A stretch of DNA of 48,060 nucleotides from Youngiibacter multivorans (lineage in GTDB: Bacteria > Bacillota > Clostridia > Clostridiales > Clostridiaceae): the NCBI RefSeq assembly GCF_017873395.1, contig NZ_JAGGKC010000031.1, positions 1-48,060 of the forward strand, read 5' to 3'. The notes beneath the pieces were generated by a model, which was not told where the DNA came from, searched no databases, and saw only the letters and a list, made by a program, of their open reading frames with translations. A program made the translations under genes and the position numbers. This document shows positions 8,561-16,983 of the stretch, one piece after another. Each line of letters begins with the position of its first letter. Position 1 is the first letter of the stretch.

Positions 8561-8617
8561 TTGCAAAAATGCGATTTTTGTGTGATTTGAGAAAAAAGTC
8601 TACAATTGTAGACTTTT
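8561..8617 (+). promoter_or_regulatory. candidate activator-binding region of the acyl-CoA operon
   Basis: Three elements in a row: TTGCAAAAATGC (8561-8572), which also starts the inverted repeat CAAAAAT-GCG-ATTTTTG (8564-8580); ATTTGAGA (8585-8592); and a perfect 24-bp palindrome (8594-8617) with core GTCTACAATTGTAGAC. They lie 134-190 bases before the -24 element. The remaining parts of 8351-8750 are AT-rich with no gene. Confidence 0.65.
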
Positions 8618-8750
8618 CTAACAGAGAAAAAGATATCGGTTTCAGTAAACGTTTCTTGAAAATGAGAAAATTGGGGATTGATTTTGATAAATCAATAACA
8701 AAAATAAGTAAATTTATCAAATATGTCAATTAAATTCGAAATTGAAGTTT

Positions 8751-8766
8751 TGGCACGAGGATTGCT
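8751..8766 (+). promoter_or_regulatory. sigma-54 (-24/-12) promoter of the acyl-CoA operon
   Basis: TTGGCACG, four bases, TTGCT: an exact match to the YTGGCACG-N4-TTGC consensus. Transcription should start near 8776, giving a leader of about 70 bases. An ATG at 8773 therefore lies at or before the start and is ignored. Confidence 0.93.
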
Positions 8767-8845
8767 CTATATATGGCGAGAGAAACGAAGAAAGTAAATC
8801 TTCGATTGATCAAATGTGAGGTAGCAAACAACTCAGGAGGTAGGA

Positions 8846-10069
8846 ATGGAAAAGAAGGTAGTAATTACAAGTGGAGCAAGAACTGCGGTTGGAGCGTTTA
8901 TGGGAGGACTCAAGACGGTTCCTGTACAGCAGCTTGCTGCAAAGGCTATAACAGAAGCGCTTAAGCGTTCAAATGACCTTAATCCCGAACTGGTGGATGA
9001 AGTAGTAATCGGTCATGTTGAGTCATCAGGTGAATCACCTAATATTGGAAGAGATGCAGCTCTTCTTGCTGGACTTATATCAGCGCCAGGAAGTTCGGTA
9101 AACAGGATATGCGGATCAGGAATGCAGTCTGTAGCCAATGGCTTGATGCTGATCCAGACTGGAAATGCAGATGTTGTTGTTGCAGGTGGTGCAGAAAGTC
9201 TTTCAAGGGCTCCTTTCTATCTTCCTCTTGAGGCAAGGTATGAAGGCCTGAAGATGGGAAATCAAGTCCTTAAAGATGCAAATACAACATACCATTACAA
9301 TGCACAACCAGCGCCACAGTACCCAAGCATGCACATGGGAAACACCGCTGAGAATGTTGTAAGACGTTATTCCATCCCAAGAGAGGATGCAGACAAGTTT
9401 GCATTCGATAGCCAGATGAAGGCAAAGGCAGCTATGGAAACAGGCAGATTCGATAGAGAGATAGTACCTGTAGAAATTAAGGGCAGAAAGGGTGACTCGA
9501 CATTCGTAAGCAAGGACGAGCATCCAAAGCCAGCTACAAACATGGAAGGCCTCGCAAAGCTCAGGCCAGCATTCGAGAAGGATGGAACTGTAACAGCCGG
9601 CAATGCTTCAGGACTTAATGATGCAGGTGCTGCAGTAGTGATGATGAGCCAGGATAAAGCTGATGAACTGGGACTTGAGGCGATGGCAGAGGTCGTGGAC
9701 TTCGCTGTAGTAGCACTTGATCCGAACGTCATGGGACTTGGACCTGTCTATGCAATCAGGAAGCTGCTCGAAAAGACGGGACTAACCAAGGAAGACATCG
9801 ATGTATATGAGATCAACGAGGCATTTGCAGGACAGATGCTCGGCTGCATGAAGGAACTCGACATGTACCTTGACAGCCCGCTTTACGAAAGAATCAACCC
9901 TAACGGCGGAGCGATCGCACTTGGACATCCCCTTGGTGCTACAGGCACAAGGCTTGTAATAACAGCAATGTACGAGCTCATCGAGAAGAACAAGAAGTAT
10001 GCGATAACCAGCGCCTGCATAGGTGGCGGAATGGGAATAGCAGTACTTTTGAAGAACCCGAAGGCGTAA
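8846..10069 (+). CDS. acetyl-CoA C-acetyltransferase (thiolase)
   Basis: Converts two acetyl-CoA to acetoacetyl-CoA and back; in a catabolic setting it cleaves acetoacetyl-CoA. 407 residues with all classical motifs: Cys89 in NRICGSGMQ, NEAFAGQ, GHPLGATG with the catalytic His, and the C-terminal CIGGGMG with the second Cys. AGGAGG precedes the ATG. First gene of the sigma-54 operon, 27 bases before the dehydrogenase. Length and motifs match AtoB/ThlA-type biosynthetic thiolases; chain length beyond C4 cannot be excluded. Confidence 0.92.
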   Translation: MEKKVVITSGARTAVGAFMGGLKTVPVQQLAAKAITEALKRSNDLNPELVDEVVIGHVESSGESPNIGRDAALLAGLISAPGSSVNRICGSGMQSVANGLMLIQTGNADVVVAGGAESLSRAPFYLPLEARYEGLKMGNQVLKDANTTYHYNAQPAPQYPSMHMGNTAENVVRRYSIPREDADKFAFDSQMKAKAAMETGRFDREIVPVEIKGRKGDSTFVSKDEHPKPATNMEGLAKLRPAFEKDGTVTAGNASGLNDAGAAVVMMSQDKADELGLEAMAEVVDFAVVALDPNVMGLGPVYAIRKLLEKTGLTKEDIDVYEINEAFAGQMLGCMKELDMYLDSPLYERINPNGGAIALGHPLGATGTRLVITAMYELIEKNKKYAITSACIGGGMGIAVLLKNPKA

Positions 10070-10096
10070 TAGATCGAAAATAGAGGAGGAAAATAG

Positions 10097-10840
10097 ATGA
10101 GATTAGAAGGAAAAGTAGCCGTAGTAACCGGATCAGCAAGAGGACTAGGAAAAGCGATAGTCGAGAGGCTTGCCAAAGAAGGGGCCAAGGTTGTAGTAAC
10201 AGACGTTAATGAGGAGGGATGCATCAGTACAGCAAACGAAATAATCGCAAACGGAGGAGATGCACTGGCGGTAAAATGCGACGTGACAAGCAGGGAATCT
10301 GTTGAGGCACTTGCAGCGGCAATAATTGCCAAGTACGGGAAGATCGACATACTTGTCAACAACGCAGGAATCACAAAGGACTCATCACTTAAGAAGCTCA
10401 CTGACGCAGCATGGGATGCAGTAATCAACGTAAACCTTAAATCTGTTTTCCTATGCACACAGATTATGAGCAGCTACATGGTAGAACAGAAGTGGGGAAG
10501 GATCATCAGCCTTAGCTCACTTGCAGGAGTAGCTGGAAACTTCGGACAGACCAACTATTCAGCATCGAAGGCAGGAATAATCGGTATGACAAGGACCTGG
10601 GCAATCGAGCTTGGAAGGAAGAATGTCACAGCAAATGCAATAGCACCTGGATTCATGAACACTGAAATGACAAAGACCATACCTGCTGACATCACTAAGA
10701 CGCTTCTTGCAGCAATACCTGTTGGAAGAATGGGAGAGCCTGAGGAGATCGCTGCAGCTGTAGTATACCTTGCTACAGAAGAGGCTGGATTCGTAAACGG
10801 AGTAACACTCAACATCAACGGCGGAGCATACGTCAACTAA
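10097..10840 (+). CDS. FabG/PhaB-like short-chain dehydrogenase, probable (R)-3-hydroxyacyl-CoA dehydrogenase
   Basis: 247-residue classical SDR. The Rossmann motif TGSARGLG is at 11-18, NNAG at 88-91, and the catalytic set is Asn113, Ser141, Tyr154, Lys158 (YSASK). Asp36 at the end of the second strand (VVVTDV) usually favours NAD(H), whereas FabG and PhaB reductases use NADPH. With its place between thiolase and permease, this points to NAD-dependent oxidation of (R)-3-hydroxybutyryl-CoA to acetoacetyl-CoA. The reverse reductive role or a fatty-acid FabG role is less likely here. A GAGGAGG site lies before the ATG. Confidence 0.82.
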   Translation: MRLEGKVAVVTGSARGLGKAIVERLAKEGAKVVVTDVNEEGCISTANEIIANGGDALAVKCDVTSRESVEALAAAIIAKYGKIDILVNNAGITKDSSLKKLTDAAWDAVINVNLKSVFLCTQIMSSYMVEQKWGRIISLSSLAGVAGNFGQTNYSASKAGIIGMTRTWAIELGRKNVTANAIAPGFMNTEMTKTIPADITKTLLAAIPVGRMGEPEEIAAAVVYLATEEAGFVNGVTLNINGGAYVN

Positions 10841-10873
10841 AAAACATAATAAAAATATAGGAGTGATTTATAA

Positions 10874-12193
10874 ATGCTTGGAGTAATAGGATTACTGGCA
10901 GCCATAGCAATACTCATATTCTTCGTTTTCAAGGGTTATCATGTACTGCCTGTTTCGCTTGTCGCTGCAATGGTTGCTATCATATCAAACAACGCGGACA
11001 TCTGGAAGGTTCTTACAGAAGGTTACTCAACATCTCTTAAGAATTTCGTAGGAAACTATATCATCATGTTCTTCCTCGGTGCACTTGTCGGAGAGGTTCT
11101 CCAGCAGAGCGGTGCTGCAAGGACAATTGGAGTAAAGCTTGCTGAAGTATTTGGAAGCAAGAGAGCGCTTCTTATAGTAATTCTTACTTCAGCCCTGCTT
11201 TCATACGGCGGAGTATCGGTATTCGTAATAGTCTTCTCCATATACCCGATAGCACTCTTCCTGTTCAAGGAAGCTGATGTTCCAAAGAGACTCATACCAG
11301 GTGCCGTAATGCTTGGTGCTGGATCATTCACAATGACGTCAGTCCCTGGATCACCAGCACTTACAAACATCATCCCGACCACTTATCTTGGAACCACCTC
11401 AACTGCAGCGCCTATACTTGGTATCGCAGCTGCAATAACAATGTTCATAGTGGGTTACTTCCTCCTTACTTTATATGAGAAGAAGATGAAGGCAAACGGC
11501 GAACACTTCGTGCCAGGTCCGAACGATATCGTAAGGGAACTTACTGCTGAAGAGATCAAGGCACTTCCAAGCTTCGGATTGTCAATAATTCCACTGATAT
11601 TCATAGTTGGAATAATACTCGGTGAAAGATTCCTCAAGATAGGACTGCCATCGACATTCACTGTCATAATAGCACTGTTTGCAGGAGCACTTATTGGCTA
11701 CGGACTTTTCTGGAACAGGATCAAAGAGAGAAAAGAAGCTCTTACAACCAGCGGAAACGGAAGCATCAGGGCCATACTGAACACAGCTTCAGTTGTAGGA
11801 CTCGGCGGAGCTATAAGAATGGTTCCTGCATTCCAGGCCTTCGTAACCTTCGCTACAACGACTTCACTTCCAGCTCTTATATCAGTAGCGTTCGCAGTAA
11901 ACGTAGTCGCAGCTGTAACCGGATCATCATCTGCAGGTATTACAATATTCATGGAATCAATGTCCAAGGGATTCCTTGCCAATGGAGTCAACCCACAAGT
12001 TCTTCATAGAATAGCTGCAATATCAGCTGGAGTTCTTGACTCGCTTCCACATGCAGGTCCTAACGTAACATTCCTTGCAGTAACAGGACTTACCTTCAAG
12101 GAAGGCTATCCAGGAATATTCATATCCACATGTATCGTTCCTTTCTCTGGGCTTATCGTTGCAATAATACTCGCATCGTTTGGAATAGTTTAA
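10874..12193 (+). CDS. GntP family permease
   Basis: 439-residue inner-membrane carrier with about 12 hydrophobic segments. It has family landmarks such as LLSYGGVSVFVIVFSIYPIALFLF and GAGSFTMTSVPGSPALTNIIPT. GntP proteins are proton symporters for gluconate and other hydroxy-acids, and some members serve 3-hydroxybutyrate. Lying between a 3-hydroxyacyl-CoA dehydrogenase and hbd, with two CoA-transferases downstream, it most likely imports a short hydroxy- or keto-acid such as 3-hydroxybutyrate. TAGGAG precedes the ATG with a rather long spacer. Confidence 0.85.
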   Translation: MLGVIGLLAAIAILIFFVFKGYHVLPVSLVAAMVAIISNNADIWKVLTEGYSTSLKNFVGNYIIMFFLGALVGEVLQQSGAARTIGVKLAEVFGSKRALLIVILTSALLSYGGVSVFVIVFSIYPIALFLFKEADVPKRLIPGAVMLGAGSFTMTSVPGSPALTNIIPTTYLGTTSTAAPILGIAAAITMFIVGYFLLTLYEKKMKANGEHFVPGPNDIVRELTAEEIKALPSFGLSIIPLIFIVGIILGERFLKIGLPSTFTVIIALFAGALIGYGLFWNRIKERKEALTTSGNGSIRAILNTASVVGLGGAIRMVPAFQAFVTFATTTSLPALISVAFAVNVVAAVTGSSSAGITIFMESMSKGFLANGVNPQVLHRIAAISAGVLDSLPHAGPNVTFLAVTGLTFKEGYPGIFISTCIVPFSGLIVAIILASFGIV

Positions 12194-12219
12194 CAAACAC
12201 GACACTAAAGCAAATAATG

Positions 12220-12257
12220 GATCGCCGGTAATCAGGCTAATGCCTGGTTACCGGATC
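12220..12257 (+). other. intercistronic hairpin between permease and hbd
   Basis: A long stem (about 16 bp; 12220-12237 / 12242-12257, core CCGGTAA / TTACCGG, loop TAAT, two-base bulge) with no U-tract. More likely an mRNA stability or processing element than a terminator. Confidence 0.55.
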
Positions 12258-12290
12258 ATCTGAAAGTACCAGAATAGCAGGAGGTAAAAA

Positions 12291-13154
12291 ATGGAAATCA
12301 AAAAAGTTGGCGTTGTTGGTTCAGGTGCCATGGGTACCGGAATAGCCCATGTATCAGCTCAGAGTGGCTATGAAGTTGTAGTCTATGACATCGCTGAAGC
12401 TGCAATCGGGAGATCAAGAGACAGCATAGCAGCCCTGTTTGACAAGTCAATACAGAAGGGAAAGGCAACTGAGGAGCTCAAGGCAGAGACACTGGGAAGA
12501 ATGACCTTCACGACTGACATCAATGATCTTAAGGATGCTGACCTTGTAATCGAAGCTGTTGTAGAAAACCTTGAACTTAAGCAGAAGGTTTTCAGCCAGC
12601 TGGATTCTATAGTTAAGCCTGAGGCGATACTTGCATCGAATACTTCCACAATGTCCATTACAAAGCTGGCTACAGCAGTAAAGAGGCCTGAGGCATTCGC
12701 AGGAGTACATTTCTTCAATCCAGCACAGGTAATGAGGCTCGTTGAGCTTATAAGAGGCTACTACACAAGCGATGAGACCATCAAGTCACTTCAGGCTTAT
12801 GTAAGGGCAATAGGCAAGGAATCAATCGAAGTAAAGAGGGACGTTCCAGGTTTCGTAGTCAACAGGCTTATGCTTATTCAGTTCAAGGAAGCTCAGCTTG
12901 TCTACGAGGAAGGCATTGCATCACTTGAGGATATAGACAAGGCGATGACACTGGGACTCAATCACCCTATGGGACCATTCACACTTATGGACTTCACTGG
13001 ACTCGACATTTCATATGATTCACTGGTATACCTTCATAATGAATTCGGCCAGGACAAATGGGCACCACCTGTTTCATTGAAGAGGATGATCAACGCTGGT
13101 CGCCTTGGCAAGAAGACAGGCGGAAAAGGCTGGTTTGACAGCAGTAAGAAATAG
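12291..13154 (+). CDS. hbd: (S)-3-hydroxybutyryl-CoA dehydrogenase
   Basis: NAD(P)-dependent interconversion of (S)-3-hydroxybutyryl-CoA and acetoacetyl-CoA. 287 residues: Rossmann motif GSGAMGTGIAH at 10-20 with Asp33 ending strand two (VVVYD), and catalytic Ser119, His140 (HFFNP), Glu152 and Asn191. The C-terminal dimer domain is complete (GLNHPMGPFTLMDFTGLD). GCAGGAGG precedes the ATG. It supplies the (S)-branch that connects crotonase to thiolase, beside the (R)-branch dehydrogenase two genes upstream. Confidence 0.92.
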   Translation: MEIKKVGVVGSGAMGTGIAHVSAQSGYEVVVYDIAEAAIGRSRDSIAALFDKSIQKGKATEELKAETLGRMTFTTDINDLKDADLVIEAVVENLELKQKVFSQLDSIVKPEAILASNTSTMSITKLATAVKRPEAFAGVHFFNPAQVMRLVELIRGYYTSDETIKSLQAYVRAIGKESIEVKRDVPGFVVNRLMLIQFKEAQLVYEEGIASLEDIDKAMTLGLNHPMGPFTLMDFTGLDISYDSLVYLHNEFGQDKWAPPVSLKRMINAGRLGKKTGGKGWFDSSKK

Positions 13155-13433
13155 CAGCATAATTGGCAGTTTGCATGTTGATGGCCAGACAGAAGAGCTG
13201 GAAGGTTTTGAGAAAGGCAGGCATTTTGTATGAAAGCTTGCCTCTCAACATGCAGGACACTAGAACAGATTAACGAATATTGGTTTGAAAGCAAGCAAAA
13301 ATGCTTAGACATAAATGGTGTGTTAATTAACAAAATCAGGAGGTTTACGCCTGGCTTTGACAAAATATTATCTATTAAAAGATGAGACTGAAAGTTGCTC
13401 AAAATTGAAAATGCACTATTAGGGAGGTACAGA

Positions 13434-14996
13434 ATGAACAAGTTAACAAGCGCAAAGGATGCAATCGAACTTATAAAAGACGGTGATGTGGTTGCAATAT
13501 CAGGTTTCATGCTTGCAACAGCAGCTGACGAGATTTATGCGACCATAGAGGAGAAGTTCCTTACAACTGGTTCGCCTAAGAGTCTTACTCTATATCAGGC
13601 TGCCGGAATCTCAGACTACAAGACTGCTGGAACACTCAGGCTTACTCACGAAGGATTGCTCAAGAGGTATGTCACTGGACATTTTGCAAACAATCAGGCC
13701 ATGATAAGCCTTGTCAACAACAATAAGATCGAGTGCTACAACCTTCCCCAGGGAGTCATCTGTCACCTATATAGGGCAGCTGCCGCTGGCAAGGTTGGAG
13801 AGATCACAAAGGTTGGCCTTAACACATACATGGACCCGAGACAGCTTGGCGCTAAAATGAATTCTGTAACGACCGAGAACATAGTCGAGCTGATTGATGT
13901 GCTTGGTGAGGAACATCTGCTCTATAAGGCTCCGAAGTTCAATATTGGATTAGTAAGAGGCACTACTGCTGATGAGCATGGAAACATTTCATTCGAAGAA
14001 GAATCTTCGTATATAGATGCACTTGATGTGGCAATGGCTGTAAAGGCCTGCGGAGGCAAGGTCATAGCTCAGGTCAAAAATTATGTGAAGTCTGAATCGA
14101 TGCAGAGGAATAAGGTCCATATACCTGGAGTATTCGTTGATAAGGTCGTAGTCTGCTCAGATGTAGAGAAACATCACAGGATGACTCCCGGTACGGTGTA
14201 TGATCCGGTGCTTGCAGGCTACTACAAGAAGGATGTTGCTGGCTTCAAGGGAATGGCCCTTGACAACAGGAAGATAATAGCAAGAAGAGCGGCAATGGAG
14301 CTTAATGCCAATGCAGTAGTAAATCTTGGGATAGGGATTCCTGAAGGCGTCGCCAGTGTCGCATCCGAAGAGGGCTTTGGTAATGACCTTGTGCTCACCA
14401 TAGAGTCAGGACTCATAGGAGGAATTCCACAGGGCGGAAACAGCTTCGGATCTGCGGTCAACTCATGGGCTTCACTTCCGATGACATCCCAGTTCGACTT
14501 CTACAACGGCGGAGGCCTTGATGTGACCTTCCTTGGCTTTGCTGAGATAGATCCGAAGGGAAACATCAACGTAAGCAAGTTTGGACCAAAGATCGCAGGC
14601 TGCGGCGGATTCATAGACATAAGCCAGTGCACTAAGAAGATAGTATTCTGTGGCACGCTGACAGCGGGGGGACTTGTTGAAGAAATAGTCGACGGAAAGC
14701 TTGTGATCGTAAATGAAGGCAAGCAGAAGAAGTTCCTCCATGACATCGAGCAGATAACCTTCAGCGCTGAAATGGTCGCAAGATTCGGCCAGGAAGTTCT
14801 TATAGTAACCGAAAGGTGCGTATTCAAATATGGATCTGAAGGCCTGACCCTCATTGAGGTTGCGCCAGGAATCGATATCGAGAAGGACATCATCGGACAG
14901 ATGGCATACAAGCCAATGATATCAGAGAACCTCAAGACCATGGATGCAAGGTTATTCAGTGAGGCTGTCATGGGTCTGAAGGACGAGCTCAAATAA
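13434..14996 (+). CDS. acyl-CoA:acetate/3-ketoacid CoA-transferase (fused alpha-beta)
   Basis: Moves CoA from acetyl- or acyl-CoA to a free short-chain acid, so that an imported acid is activated without ATP. 520 residues in the single-chain YdiF/Pct form, with both Rossmann-like halves. The active-site Glu is Glu324 in LTIESGLIGG, preceded by the NLGIGIPEGVA turn. The ATG at 13434 has AGGGAGG seven bases upstream; the earlier in-frame ATG at 13395 has no ribosome site. A 279-base gap separates it from hbd without a clear terminator. The operon holds a second such enzyme, perhaps with another substrate. Confidence 0.87.
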   Translation: MNKLTSAKDAIELIKDGDVVAISGFMLATAADEIYATIEEKFLTTGSPKSLTLYQAAGISDYKTAGTLRLTHEGLLKRYVTGHFANNQAMISLVNNNKIECYNLPQGVICHLYRAAAAGKVGEITKVGLNTYMDPRQLGAKMNSVTTENIVELIDVLGEEHLLYKAPKFNIGLVRGTTADEHGNISFEEESSYIDALDVAMAVKACGGKVIAQVKNYVKSESMQRNKVHIPGVFVDKVVVCSDVEKHHRMTPGTVYDPVLAGYYKKDVAGFKGMALDNRKIIARRAAMELNANAVVNLGIGIPEGVASVASEEGFGNDLVLTIESGLIGGIPQGGNSFGSAVNSWASLPMTSQFDFYNGGGLDVTFLGFAEIDPKGNINVSKFGPKIAGCGGFIDISQCTKKIVFCGTLTAGGLVEEIVDGKLVIVNEGKQKKFLHDIEQITFSAEMVARFGQEVLIVTERCVFKYGSEGLTLIEVAPGIDIEKDIIGQMAYKPMISENLKTMDARLFSEAVMGLKDELK

Positions 14997-15011
14997 AAGG
15001 CTTCCTGGTGG

Positions 15012-15034
15012 ATGGAAGGATAGGTTCCTTCCAT
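15012..15034 (+). other. intercistronic hairpin before crotonase
   Basis: ATGGAAGG (15012-15019) pairs with CCTTCCAT (15027-15034) around a 7-base loop. There is no U-tract, so it is probably a processing or stability element. Confidence 0.5.
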
Positions 15035-15058
15035 GGCAGGTATTTGGAGGTAAAAGCA

Positions 15059-15820
15059 ATGCTTATTGAAAAAAGAGAATCAATTGGAATAATAACCTTT
15101 GACAGGCCGGAAGCGCTGAATGCACTTAATACCGGTGTGCTTCAGGAACTTGAGGAAGCGATTGACCGTTTTGAGAAGGACCTTGATATAAGGGTCATCA
15201 TATTCACGGGAAACGGCAAGGCATTCATATCAGGTGCCGACCTTGATGAAATGAAGGACCTGAGGGATAAGGAAGCAAGGGCATTCATAGACAGGGGTAC
15301 AAGCCTTTTCAGGAGAATCGAGCTTCTTGAGCTGCCGACGATAGCAGCTGTGAATGGATTCTGCTTCGGCGGCGGACTGGAACTGGCTCTCTGCACTGAT
15401 ATCCGGCTTGCTAGTGAAAAAGCTTCATTCTCGTTCCCTGAGGCTACTCTTGGCATAATTCCGGGATTCTCAGGTACCCAAAGGCTTCCAAGGACAGTTG
15501 GCAAGTCAAATTCCAAAGAGATGCTCTTCACAGGAAAAAGGGTGAAGGCTCAGGAAGCATTGGAAATGGGACTGGTGAACCATGTATATCCTCTGGAAGA
15601 ACTTATGGGCAAGTCGATGGAACTCGCTGAGACGATGGTAAGGAATTCTCCGAATGCGATATCTAAAATCAAGATGCTGGTGGAGAAAGGCGTCGATATG
15701 GAACTTGAAGCAGGAATAACATTGGAAAGTGATTATTCTGCACCTAACTTCGAATCCCGGGATCAGATTGAAGGGATAAGCGCATTTTTTGAAAAGAGAA
15801 AACCAAATTATAGAAGATAA
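15059..15820 (+). CDS. crt: enoyl-CoA hydratase / 3-hydroxybutyryl-CoA dehydratase (crotonase)
   Basis: Hydrates crotonyl-CoA to (S)-3-hydroxybutyryl-CoA and back. 253 residues: oxyanion-hole segments AFISGADLDEM and GFCFGGGLELA, with catalytic Glu108 and Glu128 spaced exactly 20 residues as in rat hydratase (144/164). Start at 15059 is chosen for TTGGAGG upstream; the longer reading frame from 15008 runs through a hairpin and lacks a ribosome site. Partner of hbd on the (S)-branch. Confidence 0.9.
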   Translation: MLIEKRESIGIITFDRPEALNALNTGVLQELEEAIDRFEKDLDIRVIIFTGNGKAFISGADLDEMKDLRDKEARAFIDRGTSLFRRIELLELPTIAAVNGFCFGGGLELALCTDIRLASEKASFSFPEATLGIIPGFSGTQRLPRTVGKSNSKEMLFTGKRVKAQEALEMGLVNHVYPLEELMGKSMELAETMVRNSPNAISKIKMLVEKGVDMELEAGITLESDYSAPNFESRDQIEGISAFFEKRKPNYRR

Positions 15821-15832
15821 GGAGAAATAGGT

Positions 15833-16972
15833 ATGAAATTGACTAAAGAGCAAGAGATAATAGTGAAGCTTGCCAAGGATTTTAGCTTGCGAGAGGTAGA
15901 ACCGCTTGCGGCAGAAATTGATGAGACAGGTGAATATCCTGATGAACTTGTACAGAAGCTTAAGGACACTGGCTTCCTTGGATGCATATTCCCAAAGAAG
16001 TACGGCGGATTCGATACAGACTACCTGACATACGCAATGATCGTTGAGGAAGTATCCAAGTACGATGTGGCAACAAGCATGATAATCAGCGGTAACTGCT
16101 CACTTTCTGCAGGACCTCTAGCTAAGTTCGGTAACGAACAGCAGAAGGAGAAGTATCTGACAAAGGTCTGCAATGAGGGCATGATAATGGGCTTCGCCCT
16201 GACTGAGCCTGGTGCAGGATCTGATGCAGCTGGTGTACAGACTACTGCAGTACTTGACGGAGATGAGTGGGTAATCAACGGAAACAAGATTTTCATCTCA
16301 AGCGCAGGAATAGCTGACCTTTACATAGTTATGGCATCAACTGACAAGTCAAAGGGAACACACGGCATATCAGCATTCCTTGTTGAGTATCCATTACCAG
16401 GATTCACGATACCAAACTTTGAAAACAAGATGGGTATCAGGGGATCGCATACAGGAGAGCTTGTATTCCAGAATGTAAGGATACCTAAGGAAAACCTCCT
16501 TGGAAAGCTTGGACAGGGCTTCCAGATATCAATGCAGGCACTGGATGGCGGAAGGATAACTGTTGCCGCAAGCTCAGTAGGACTTGCTCAGAGAGCGCTG
16601 GACGAGGCTGTCAAGTACTCAAAGGACAGGGCTCAGTTCGGGAAACCAATCTCAAAGAACCAGGGAATCTCCTTCATGCTCGCTGAGATGGAGACGAAGC
16701 TTGCAGCAGCAAGGCTTCTTACATATGATGCGGCTGCAAAGAAGGCAGCTGGTGAGCCACATTCTCACGAAGCTGCAATGGCCAAGTATTTTGCATCAGA
16801 AGTAGCGAACTTTGTAGCAGACAAGGCTGTACAGATACATGGCGGATATGGCTACACGAAGGATTATGTTGTTGAAAGACTTTACAGGGATGCGAAGATC
16901 TTGGAAATCTACGAAGGAACCACAGAAATCCAGAAGATAGTAATCGCAGGACACGTCCTTAAGAGAAAGTAG
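15833..16972 (+). CDS. short-chain acyl-CoA dehydrogenase, probable butyryl-CoA dehydrogenase
   Basis: FAD enzyme interconverting butyryl-CoA and crotonyl-CoA with EtfAB as electron partner. 379 residues, the usual length. FAD and substrate motifs include GFALTEPGAGSDAAG and the Glu361 base in YEGTTEIQ near the C-terminus. The start has AAGGAG upstream, 12 bases after crotonase. etfB follows after 11 bases. Position and length favour a C4 substrate; branched or longer acyl-CoAs are not excluded. Confidence 0.9.
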   Translation: MKLTKEQEIIVKLAKDFSLREVEPLAAEIDETGEYPDELVQKLKDTGFLGCIFPKKYGGFDTDYLTYAMIVEEVSKYDVATSMIISGNCSLSAGPLAKFGNEQQKEKYLTKVCNEGMIMGFALTEPGAGSDAAGVQTTAVLDGDEWVINGNKIFISSAGIADLYIVMASTDKSKGTHGISAFLVEYPLPGFTIPNFENKMGIRGSHTGELVFQNVRIPKENLLGKLGQGFQISMQALDGGRITVAASSVGLAQRALDEAVKYSKDRAQFGKPISKNQGISFMLAEMETKLAAARLLTYDAAAKKAAGEPHSHEAAMAKYFASEVANFVADKAVQIHGGYGYTKDYVVERLYRDAKILEIYEGTTEIQKIVIAGHVLKRK

Positions 16973-16983
16973 GAGGGAACACA

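Noticed and set aside
8773..8964. Small open frame just before the first thiolase gene
   Set aside because: Its ATG lies at or before the predicted sigma-54 transcription start, it lacks a ribosome site, and it overlaps the thiolase gene in another frame.
9203..9523. Antisense open frames across the acyl-CoA operon
   Set aside because: They lack ribosome sites and recognisable protein features and mirror the codon pattern of the real genes.
12220..12257. Terminator inside the acyl-CoA operon
   Set aside because: The stem is strong but no U-tract follows, and the pathway genes continue on the same strand.
13155..13433. Second promoter or sigma-54 site between hbd and the CoA-transferase
   Set aside because: A TTGACA at 13357-13362 has no acceptable -10, and no TGGCAC-N5-TTGC occurs; read-through from the main promoter is simpler.
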